Shown here one piece after another: positions 6,160 through 13,121 of a stretch of DNA of 13,635 nt; position 1 is the stretch's first letter; each line of letters begins with the position of its first letter. The notes beneath the pieces were generated by a model. The model searched no databases, was not told the DNA's origin, and worked only from the letters and a program-made list of their open reading frames with translations. The DNA comes from Pseudomonadota bacterium (GTDB taxonomy: Bacteria; Pseudomonadota; Alphaproteobacteria; Rhizobiales; Xanthobacteraceae): the NCBI GenBank assembly GCA_021779635.1, contig JAJYAH010000102.1, positions 1 to 13,635 of the forward strand. Direction: 5' to 3'. A program made the position numbers and the translations under genes.

Positions 6160-8286
6160 TTGTCCGGACCAAACCCCGATTGGTATCTGCGGATGCAAGA
6201 GGCTGTGGGCGTTCAAAGGTTGGCTGTAGGCGAGTCCGCGACCGCGCCGGCAAGCGCCGCGCGCCTTTCGGTGTCGTTGGTGGGGCGGCTTGCCATCAGA
6301 TTCGATGGCCGGTTGATCGAACTTCGAACCCAGAAGGCCGGCGCCGTTCTCAGCTATCTTGCGCTCACCGAGGCGAAACACGAAAGCCGCGAACGGCTGG
6401 TCGGTTTGTTGTGGAGCCGGTCGGATGAAGAAAAGGCACGCGCCTCGTTGCGTCAGGTCGTTCGCGAACTTCGTGCCGCCTTTGAGGATGCAGGGTATCG
6501 CGGGTTTGTCGCCGGCAGGCTCGCGATCCATCTCGATCCCGAGCAGGTCGACGTCGACGTCGAAAGCGTCATCCGGACGGCGGAGAGCGGCAGCGTGCAT
6601 TCGCTCCTCCTCAATACGCCGCAGCTCGACGAGCGGATCCTCGAAGGTATGGACGATCTCGATCCTTCATTTCGGGTCTGGGTGCTGGCCAAGCGTCAGA
6701 CGATCCATGACAGGCTGATGCGAAGCCTCGATGCCGGTCTGGTGGGAAACGATGTCGCCGCCGGTGTCAAAAAGGAGATGGCGACGGCTATCGTCAATCT
6801 CGATCCCACCCACGAAGAGGGGTGCTGCCATCTGATGCGGGTGCATGCCGAAGAAGGCGATGTCGCGGGAGCCCTCCGCATCTACAAGGCGCTCTGGAAT
6901 TTGCTGGACCGCGATTACGGCATGGAGCCGTCGCCCGTCACCGAAGAACTTGTTGCAAGAATCAAACTCGGGGCTTTCGAACAGCCGCTCGCGCCCGGAC
7001 CGGCCGAACGGGTATTGAGGGAGACCAAGGGAAGCATCGACCGGGCCGTCCCGCGGGCTGCGGCGGCTAAAGCGCCCGCCAAGACCTGCCTCGTGCTGCG
7101 GCCGTTTGCAATGCACGGCATCGACAGCGATCACACCTATCTCGTTCGGGGTTTCCATCAACATCTGGCGGCCTCGCTTGTCCGCTTCCGCGAATGGAGC
7201 GTGGTCGATCGGGCTCCCGCCGCTGTTATGCCTCCGGCGCCGGATTCGACGGCGCAATATTGTATCGAAACCACCGCCTATCAGGCCGGTGCTGAAATCA
7301 ACATCGTGATGGTGCTGAGAGACGATACGACCGGCATTTATGTCTGGAGCGAAAGCTTTCGCCTCGGCCTCGGCAACTGGTTCGAAGCGCAGCAGCGCAT
7401 CATCCGGCGGATCGCGACCTCGCTGAATGTGCAGTTATCGGCCGAACGGCTGATGCGGCTCGCGGGCGAGCCTGACGTGTCGCTGGATGTTCACGACCGC
7501 TGGCTTCGCGGGCAGAATCTGATAGCGAAATTCGACTCGGAGAGCTGGCAGCGGGCCGTCGCTATCTTTCGCGATGCCATCCGTGAAAACCCGGCGTTCT
7601 CGCCCTGCTACAGCAGTCTTGTGCAGATGAACAACATCGAACAATTCGTTCATCCGGGCGTCCTCCGTGATCGCGGTAAGGCGAAAGCGACGCTTGAGCT
7701 TGCGAAGAAAGCCGTTCAACTGGATCCGGTCGATTCGAGGGCGCATCTGTGCTGTGGCTGGTCTTATGTGATGGCGTTCCGGGAGGCCGATGCGGAGCCG
7801 CACATGGAGCTCGCCTGCGAACTGAACGATAACGACCCGTGGACCTTGCTGTCCTGTGCGCATTATTGCGCTTTCTGCGGATCAATCGAGCAAGCCCGGC
7901 TGCGGGCCGAGCAGTCGCTGGCTCTTTCGCCGGCGCCCTCACATCTCGAATGGGCCTACCATGGCGCCATCCGCTTCCTCTGCGGCGACTATGCCGGCGC
8001 GCTGGCGGCTTGCGAGCGTGCGCATGGTGCCACGCTTCTCGTGCCTGCGTGGCGGGCGGCGGCGCTATTCCGCCTTGGGCAGCCGGTCCTGGCGCGGGAA
8101 GAAGCTCAGCGATTTCTCAACGGGATCCGATCGTTCTGGGTTGCATCGTCCGCGCCAACCGACGAGGCCGTGACATGTTGGGCCCTGCAGGTGCATCCCA
8201 TCAGCATACGTTCGCGGTGGGAAACCCTGCGCGATAGTCTGCGTGGCGCAGGGCTTCCGGTCGAGGGTATTGCCCAACTGTCCTAA
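6160..8286 (+). CDS. SARP-like BTAD regulator with TolB/FlgO-like and TPR regions
   Basis: 708 residues from a TTG at 6160; an in-frame ATG at 6193 would remove only 11 unconserved residues, so the start is uncertain. Regions in order: a winged-helix OmpR/PhoB-type DNA-binding domain at about 36-125 (LSVSLVGRLAIRFDGRLIEL, then LVGLLWSRSDEEKARASLRQ); a bacterial transcriptional activator domain at about 130-275 (GALRIYKALWNLLDRDYGMEP is typical); an Ala/Pro linker; a TolB/FlgO-like domain at about 308-430 (TCLVLRPFAMHGIDSDHTYL, YVWSESFRLGLGNWFEAQQR); and TPR helices at about 445-650 (WQRAVAIFRDAIRENPAF, AKKAVQLDPVDSRAHL). The TPR part is cysteine-rich. No ATPase (NB-ARC) domain is present, unlike large Streptomyces SARPs. 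One base separates it from the YcaO stop, so translation is probably coupled and it likely regulates this locus. It ends 10 bases from the convergent 136-aa gene. Confidence 0.88.
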   Translation: MSGPNPDWYLRMQEAVGVQRLAVGESATAPASAARLSVSLVGRLAIRFDGRLIELRTQKAGAVLSYLALTEAKHESRERLVGLLWSRSDEEKARASLRQVVRELRAAFEDAGYRGFVAGRLAIHLDPEQVDVDVESVIRTAESGSVHSLLLNTPQLDERILEGMDDLDPSFRVWVLAKRQTIHDRLMRSLDAGLVGNDVAAGVKKEMATAIVNLDPTHEEGCCHLMRVHAEEGDVAGALRIYKALWNLLDRDYGMEPSPVTEELVARIKLGAFEQPLAPGPAERVLRETKGSIDRAVPRAAAAKAPAKTCLVLRPFAMHGIDSDHTYLVRGFHQHLAASLVRFREWSVVDRAPAAVMPPAPDSTAQYCIETTAYQAGAEINIVMVLRDDTTGIYVWSESFRLGLGNWFEAQQRIIRRIATSLNVQLSAERLMRLAGEPDVSLDVHDRWLRGQNLIAKFDSESWQRAVAIFRDAIRENPAFSPCYSSLVQMNNIEQFVHPGVLRDRGKAKATLELAKKAVQLDPVDSRAHLCCGWSYVMAFREADAEPHMELACELNDNDPWTLLSCAHYCAFCGSIEQARLRAEQSLALSPAPSHLEWAYHGAIRFLCGDYAGALAACERAHGATLLVPAWRAAALFRLGQPVLAREEAQRFLNGIRSFWVASSAPTDEAVTCWALQVHPISIRSRWETLRDSLRGAGLPVEGIAQLS

Positions 8287-8296
8287 TTGCACAATT

Positions 8297-8707
8297 TCAG
8301 GCGCAGTAGCTGATCGTATAGTCACCGATGCGTTCGGCGTGGACCCGGAATTTCTCGTCTTCCGGGATCACCGGATCGATGCCGTTGAACAGACGCTTGT
8401 AGAACGGCGGGATCGGATACGTTGCGCCCGGCTGACTGAGCCGTTCCTCGGAATCCTCGATCGCAAACTTCGGCGGCAATCGCACCACGATCGTATCCAT
8501 TTCCTGTGCCACGAACTTGATCTGCGTGAAGCGCTCCGGCACCGTCATGAACACCTGGGCCTTGGCGAGCTGCTCCTTGAATTCGTCGACAGTTTCCGGG
8601 AGCGGATACTCGTTGTCATCCCCAAGATAGTTCTTGCCGGTTGACCAGGTCTTCACCAGGTTGCCCCAACGCTCATGGTTCGTCACTACCATTCTTTCGA
8701 TCGCCAT
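8297..8707 (-). CDS. Hypothetical protein paired with haem peroxidase (136 aa)
   Basis: I do not recognise the family. The ATG at 8705-8707 is preceded by GGAGG on the complement (eight-base spacing), a strong start. The protein begins MAIERMVVTNHERWGNLVKT, is charged and soluble with no signal peptide or membrane helix, and is rich in prolines in its second half (YPIPPFYKRLFNGIDPVIPE). The only cysteine is the penultimate residue, in the tail DYTISYCA. It is the second gene of a minus-strand pair, 40 bases after the haem peroxidase, so it should be made together with it; a role as a subunit, substrate or accessory protein of the peroxidase is possible. A stand-alone RiPP-precursor role for the Cys-ending tail was considered but has no support beyond the neighbouring YcaO gene. 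Confidence 0.75.
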   Translation of the reverse strand: MAIERMVVTNHERWGNLVKTWSTGKNYLGDDNEYPLPETVDEFKEQLAKAQVFMTVPERFTQIKFVAQEMDTIVVRLPPKFAIEDSEERLSQPGATYPIPPFYKRLFNGIDPVIPEDEKFRVHAERIGDYTISYCA

Positions 8708-8747
8708 CGTTCAGTCCTCCGGGTTGCGTGAGGCGGAATGACCCGAC

Positions 8748-10499
8748 TCACAAAAATGCGGGCACGGCCTGCTTCAGGTCACCGATCTCTGCGGTGAACT
8801 CGACCAGTTGATCCATGCGTTCAATTTCAGGCACTTCTGCAAAGACATTTGTCGGAAAATATTCAGCGGAAATTTCAGCGAGCGCGTCGGCAAGCGAATC
8901 CGCGCGCTGGCCGGCCGGAATCGCGTGATGTTCGAGAGCACCGAAGATCACTTCCGACACGATGATCGAGCCCAGCGGCCCAAGGCACAGGCCCTCGGCC
9001 TGCGGCTGCCGCATCGCCTCGAACAATATGAAAAATGGCAGCGGCGGATCGCTGGCAAGCGTCTCGACGTCTTCTGCGGTCAGTCCGCCGTAGACCGGTT
9101 CGCAAACCAGCCACTCGCGGAGCTGATCGACCCGGTAGGAACGGTCGGCCAGCAGCCGCGACATGTTGACAAGGTGCGGCCGCCGGACCGCAATCTCGGC
9201 AATCAGCGCATCAACCGACCATAGTCCGGCGAGCGCTGCACCCAGAAGGTCGCGATAGAGCAGGCCGACGCGGTTGGTCTGGTCGAAGGCGGGAAATATC
9301 TGGTCATTGCCCAGCCCGTCGCTGAGAAACGGACCAATGCGCCGGCTGAAATTCGGCCTCGACCCCTTGATCTCGAAGAAGCGCGACCATCGCACGATCC
9401 ATGTCGCATCGAGCGGCATGTTGACGGGATCGTTCGCCGAGGTCTTTTCCAGGGTCTTGTTAAGATCGTGGGTGGAAAGATCGTTGATCACGTATTCTGG
9501 CCGGACCATCGCGTGGCCGAAACGGAACGCGCCGTGGGAGAATTCGAGCGGGACCTGCCAGCCGTCGCGCGCCCCCATGCCGAACACGGGTCGATCGATG
9601 AAGTCCGGGGTCGGACGGGAATAGGCCGCATAGATCGCCGGATGCATCACCCGCCGCATCAAGTCCTTGCGAATAACGTTGTGATAGATCACCGTCAGTG
9701 CTTCACGCGCGCACAGAAACCGCCTGTAGGCGGCGCCGAGGTTGGCGTTGATCCCGGTGGCGGGCTCGCCGCGGCGAACAATGTCGACCAGGCCGTTGTG
9801 CAGCAGCGCAAACAGTGCCGTCAGCTGCGACATGATGGCGTGATCGTCGTTGCGCGGATCGGCAACCAGCGCTTCGGTAAGGGCCACGCGATGCCCCGCG
9901 ATGCTGCGATCGATCCCCGTGACATTCTCGGCCGGGGTTCGCGCGATATCGCGGAATGGACAGCCGGGCTCAACGCCTTTCTCATCCCAGCGCATCCGAC
10001 CAAGCCGCAGCTTGGTGCGGCGCTCGTCGTTTGGCGCATCCAGCGCATAGACGAAAGGCGAGCCGACTGGACCGTTCCCGAAAAGCGTTTCGAGCTTGAG
10101 GGCTGAGCGACGCGCATTGGCGGTGTCGGCATTAAGCTCGCCGGCAATCGAAAGCGGTATGGCCGAGTGAACCAGATCATGTGCCGCAAATTGCAGCAGG
10201 TAAGTGTATCCCGAGGGGATATGGGGGTTTTCCCAGCGTTCGATCGTGCTGTCGGAGTGGGTGGGCCAATCCAGTTCGGCATCCATCCGCCGGGACAGCC
10301 GGTTCATCAGCCCACGAACTTTCGGCAGATGTTCCGGGGCGTCAAGCGGGTCCAGCCCATAAGCCTTGAACCGCTGCGACGGATTCGGCGCACCGAGGAA
10401 ATGCCGAAACCCGGAAGGCGCCCCGTGACGATGAACGGGACAGTTCACCGGCGCAGCTTGCCAAATCCCGCGGGCAGATGCCTCAGATCCTTTCCGCAC
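8748..10499 (-). CDS. Animal-type haem peroxidase (peroxidase-cyclooxygenase superfamily)
   Basis: 583 residues from a GTG at 10499; AGGGAGAG on the complement six bases upstream supports this start. The animal-peroxidase core is clear: the distal-site motif LLQFAAHDLVHS with Gln103, His107 and Asp108; the catalytic arginine block DPRNDDHAIMSQLTALFALLHN (Arg216, with HN at 234-235), which aligns base for base in spacing with the Arg-x-x-Glu...His-Asn block of myeloperoxidase; and the proximal haem ligand His329 in SHGAFRFGHAMV. A late GPLGSIIVSEVIFGALEHH is also typical of bacterial members. The position equal to myeloperoxidase Asp94 is Ala106, and the Glu242 position is Asp219, so at least one covalent haem ester is lost. 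There is no signal peptide, so it is probably cytosolic, unlike most secreted relatives. It likely oxidises an organic or fatty-acid-type substrate with peroxide; the substrate is unknown. Confidence 0.9.
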   Translation of the reverse strand: MRKGSEASARGIWQAAPVNCPVHRHGAPSGFRHFLGAPNPSQRFKAYGLDPLDAPEHLPKVRGLMNRLSRRMDAELDWPTHSDSTIERWENPHIPSGYTYLLQFAAHDLVHSAIPLSIAGELNADTANARRSALKLETLFGNGPVGSPFVYALDAPNDERRTKLRLGRMRWDEKGVEPGCPFRDIARTPAENVTGIDRSIAGHRVALTEALVADPRNDDHAIMSQLTALFALLHNGLVDIVRRGEPATGINANLGAAYRRFLCAREALTVIYHNVIRKDLMRRVMHPAIYAAYSRPTPDFIDRPVFGMGARDGWQVPLEFSHGAFRFGHAMVRPEYVINDLSTHDLNKTLEKTSANDPVNMPLDATWIVRWSRFFEIKGSRPNFSRRIGPFLSDGLGNDQIFPAFDQTNRVGLLYRDLLGAALAGLWSVDALIAEIAVRRPHLVNMSRLLADRSYRVDQLREWLVCEPVYGGLTAEDVETLASDPPLPFFILFEAMRQPQAEGLCLGPLGSIIVSEVIFGALEHHAIPAGQRADSLADALAEISAEYFPTNVFAEVPEIERMDQLVEFTAEIGDLKQAVPAFL

Positions 10500-10889
10500 G
10501 AAAGTCTCTCCCTGCTGTGCGCACGCGAGACTGGCGGGCGCGTCGTGAAATTATCGTGATCTGGGACTGCCTAACGTGGCGCCATATTCCCGAGGCTGTG
10601 TACAACCTGGTCGGGGAGTTTGTTGATGCGCTGCGCATCGATTGCGCCGGCGACTTGCATCTGGAGCAGAACCGGCGAGGCCGGCGAGAGCGCTGCGGCA
10701 TGGTTGATCATCCGTCACCGGCGGCTTTCACCCTGGCGGGGCCCAAGAGGTCGTGCCGATCAAGTTTCGCTTCGTGAGCAGATTTGGCGTGCGGTTTCGC
10801 TTGCCCGATGCGCAAGCGCGGTTAGAATGACGGAAGGCAGCGTAAGAAGGCTATCGCTTTAAGAAGACGATCACTTGGAGAGAAACGAT
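10500..10889. other. Divergent intergenic region between the peroxidase and liv operons
   Basis: This 390-base stretch separates the minus-strand peroxidase pair from the plus-strand transporter operon and should hold both promoters. Several frames are open but none has a ribosome binding site or convincing protein. A promoter-like pair for the liv side is listed at 10801-10828. On the minus strand a GATAAT-like -10 (complement of 10550-10555) is present without a good -35, so I do not call it. Confidence 0.5.
10798..10828 (+). promoter_or_regulatory. Candidate sigma70-type promoter of the liv operon with overlapping dyad
   Basis: TTGCCC (10801-10806), a 16-base spacer and TAGAAT (10823-10828) match the -35/-10 consensus at 4 and 5 of 6 positions, about 60 bases before the binding-protein ATG. 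CGCTTG (10798-10803) and CAAGCG (10813-10818) form a dyad across the -35 box and spacer, a place where a repressor would block polymerase. Confidence 0.35.
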
Positions 10890-12149
10890 ATGACAAGAAC
10901 ATCCCGACCGCCTGCTCTTTGGTCACTGGGCAGGCTGCTCGGAGCGACTGCGTTCGGCCTGCTAGCGACGGCCTCGGGTCAGGCCCTGGCCGCGGACCCG
11001 ATCAAGATCGGCGTCATTGCAGAGGCTCAGGCCATTGCCGGTGCGTCGATCCCGCAGGCGGCCCAGATGGCCGCCGACGAGATCAATGCGAAGGGCGGGG
11101 TCGATGGACGCCAGATCGAAATCGTCACGTACGACAACCATAGCTCTTCGGCGGATTCGGTTCGCGCATTCCAGCGCGCGGTCAATGAGGACAAGGTCAA
11201 CGTCGTCATCGCAAGCTATATCAGCGAAGTTGTGCTGGCGCTCGAACCCTGGGCGGCGCGCCTGAAGACACCCTTCATTACCCCGGGTGCTGCATCCAAC
11301 GAGATCAGCAAGAGCGTTCATAGCGATTACGACAAGAACAAATATACCTTCCACGGCTATCTGACCTCGGCTGCGCTGGCGCTGTCGGTCTGCGACGCCG
11401 CCAAGGACTTGCTGGTGGACCAGAAGCACATGACGACCGCCGTCATCATGAGCGAGGACGCCGCCTGGACCAAGCCGCTCGACGTCGGGTACGAGGAATG
11501 CCTGCCCAAAATCGGGTTGAAGGTGCTGGACCACATCCGTTTCTCGCCCGACACCACCGACTTCACGCCGATCTTCAACAAGATTGAAGGCTCCAAGCCG
11601 GACGTCATCATCACCGGCATTTCGCATGTCGGCGTGCAGCCGACGGTGCAGTGGAAGAATCAGCAGGTTCCGATCCCGATGCTCGGCATCGCCTCGCAGG
11701 CGACCAATGAAACCTTCGGCAAGGACACCAATAACGCCTCCGACGGCGTGCTCTATCAGGGCGTCTCCGGTCCCGGCGTCGCGGTAACGCCGAAGTCGAT
11801 TCCATTCGCCGAGGGCTTCAAGGCGAAGTTCGGCAATTATCCCTCTTATGCCGGCTATACCGCGTATGACGAGGTCTATTACATCGCCGACGCGGTCAAG
11901 CGCGCCGCGTCGACCGATGCGGACAAGATGGTCGAGGCGCTGGAAAAAACCGACTGGGAAGGCACCATCGGACGCACGCAGTTCTACGGCAAGGACGATC
12001 AGTTCACCCATTCGATCAAGTACGGCAAGGGTCTGATCACGGGCCTGATGCTGCAGTGGCAGGATGGCAAGCAGATCAGCGTCTGGCCGAAGGAAGTCGC
12101 CAAAGGTCCGTTGAAGTTCCCAAGCTTCATCAAGGTCACGTCGAACTGA
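10890..12149 (+). CDS. Branched-chain amino-acid-type (HAAT) ABC transporter substrate-binding protein
   Basis: 419 residues from the ATG at 10890, with GGAG (10877-10880) nine bases upstream; a TTG at 10875 is in frame but would overlap that site. A Sec signal peptide runs to about residue 34, ending QALA before ADPIKIGVIA. The mature protein has the type I periplasmic binding fold: AAQMAADEINAKGGVDGRQI, then NVVIASYISEVVLALEPWAA, FITPGAASNE, SPDTTDFTPIFNKIEGSKPD and YPSYAGYTAYDEVYYIADAV, all in the order usual for LivJ/K-like proteins. Relatives bind branched-chain amino acids, but in rhizobia many bind amides, aromatic acids or other solutes, so the ligand is open. It heads the operon with the LivH and LivM permeases; a hairpin after it probably keeps its transcript more abundant than the permeases'. 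Confidence 0.9.
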   Translation: MTRTSRPPALWSLGRLLGATAFGLLATASGQALAADPIKIGVIAEAQAIAGASIPQAAQMAADEINAKGGVDGRQIEIVTYDNHSSSADSVRAFQRAVNEDKVNVVIASYISEVVLALEPWAARLKTPFITPGAASNEISKSVHSDYDKNKYTFHGYLTSAALALSVCDAAKDLLVDQKHMTTAVIMSEDAAWTKPLDVGYEECLPKIGLKVLDHIRFSPDTTDFTPIFNKIEGSKPDVIITGISHVGVQPTVQWKNQQVPIPMLGIASQATNETFGKDTNNASDGVLYQGVSGPGVAVTPKSIPFAEGFKAKFGNYPSYAGYTAYDEVYYIADAVKRAASTDADKMVEALEKTDWEGTIGRTQFYGKDDQFTHSIKYGKGLITGLMLQWQDGKQISVWPKEVAKGPLKFPSFIKVTSN

Positions 12150-12166
12150 TGCCTCCATGATCACGG

Positions 12167-12184
12167 TCCCGGGTTGACCCGGGA
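12167..12184 (+). terminator. Intra-operon hairpin between binding protein and LivH
   Basis: TCCCGGG (12167-12173) pairs with CCCGGGA (12178-12184) around a TTGA loop, followed by GCATTTTCG. Such hairpins between binding-protein and permease genes act as partial terminators or 3' mRNA protectors, favouring excess binding protein. The T-run is short, so full termination is unlikely. Confidence 0.6.
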
Positions 12185-12222
12185 GCATTTTCGCGTTTGC
12201 AGTTTCCCAGAGTGAGGCAGCG

Positions 12223-13119
12223 GTGCTGCCGCGGCCATCATCAATGCTTGCCTTACAGATCCTGATCGACGGTTTTGCCATCAGCGCGTTGTACGCTCTG
12301 GGTGCAACCGGCTTCACGCTGATTTTCGGCGTCTCCGGCGTGCTCAATCTTTCGCACGGCGCCATCATGGTGCTGGCGGCCGTGGCGGCATGGGCCGCCG
12401 CGAGCGTGCTGCATATGGACACCTATGCCGGCGCGCTGATCGGGGTCGCGGTCGCGCTGGTCGGCGCGCTCGTCACCTATTTTGCGGTGGTGCAGCCGAT
12501 ACAGAAATCGACGCGCATCCCCAATGAGGAGAAGGAGATTTTCGTTCTCACCGGCACCTTGCTTTGGGGAATCATGATTCAGGAGCTGATCGCCTATTTC
12601 TTTACCAACAATGCCAAGACCGTGCTTCCGATTGTCGAAGGCGTTGTCGACATCCTCGGCGTACGCACGCCGAAGAACGAGATCTTTACCGCCTTGGTCT
12701 GCTGTCTGGTGATTGGCCTGCTCTGGCTCCTGGTGAACCGCACCCGGACCGGCAAGGCGGTGCTGGCGGCGTCGATGAATCCGCGCGGCGTCACGCTGCT
12801 CGGGCTTGAGCTCACCAACATCTATGTCGTGGTCTGGGCGATCTATGGCATCCTGGCCGGCATCGCCGGCGTGCTGCTCGGCATGTTTCTCGGCGTCAGC
12901 TCCTACAGCGTCGGGCCGCTCACCGCGAGCGCGTTCTCGATCGTGGTGCTGGGTGGCCTCGGCAGCGTTTCCGGCTCTCTAATCGCGGCATTCGTCGTCG
13001 GCTACCTCGAAACTCTCACCGCCTATCTGGGCTCGCCTGCGTACCGGACCATTCCGGCATTGCTGCTGCTGGTCGTGGTGATGTACATCCGGCCGCAGGG
13101 CCTGCTCGGGAGGCGATGA
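12223..13119 (+). CDS. livH: ABC transporter permease, LivH type
   Basis: 298 residues from a GTG at 12223, chosen because GAGG (12214-12217) sits five bases before it; an in-frame ATG at 12244 gives MLALQILIDGF, the more usual LivH beginning, but has no ribosome binding site. The protein is an inner-membrane permease with about eight helices and the family sequence ALYALGATGFTLIFGVSGVL followed by NLSHGAIMVLAA near the N-terminus, the variant of LNFAHGE, and GGLGSVSGSLIAAFVVGYLE near the C-terminus in the ATPase-contact loop region. It ends RPQGLLGRR, as LivH proteins do. The stop overlaps the beginning of livM (ATGA at 13116-13119), a sign of coupled translation. With LivM it forms the channel of a hydrophobic-amino-acid-type importer. 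Confidence 0.9.
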   Translation: MLPRPSSMLALQILIDGFAISALYALGATGFTLIFGVSGVLNLSHGAIMVLAAVAAWAAASVLHMDTYAGALIGVAVALVGALVTYFAVVQPIQKSTRIPNEEKEIFVLTGTLLWGIMIQELIAYFFTNNAKTVLPIVEGVVDILGVRTPKNEIFTALVCCLVIGLLWLLVNRTRTGKAVLAASMNPRGVTLLGLELTNIYVVVWAIYGILAGIAGVLLGMFLGVSSYSVGPLTASAFSIVVLGGLGSVSGSLIAAFVVGYLETLTAYLGSPAYRTIPALLLLVVVMYIRPQGLLGRR

Positions 13120-13121
13120 GC

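Noticed and set aside
9468..10106. Plus-strand 212-codon frame inside the peroxidase gene
   Set aside because: Antisense to the haem-binding core of the peroxidase; composition is that of a shadow frame.
10962..12422. Long minus-strand open frame (486 codons) opposite the liv binding protein
   Set aside because: Antisense shadow of a certain binding-protein gene; it also runs into livH and has mirror-frame composition.
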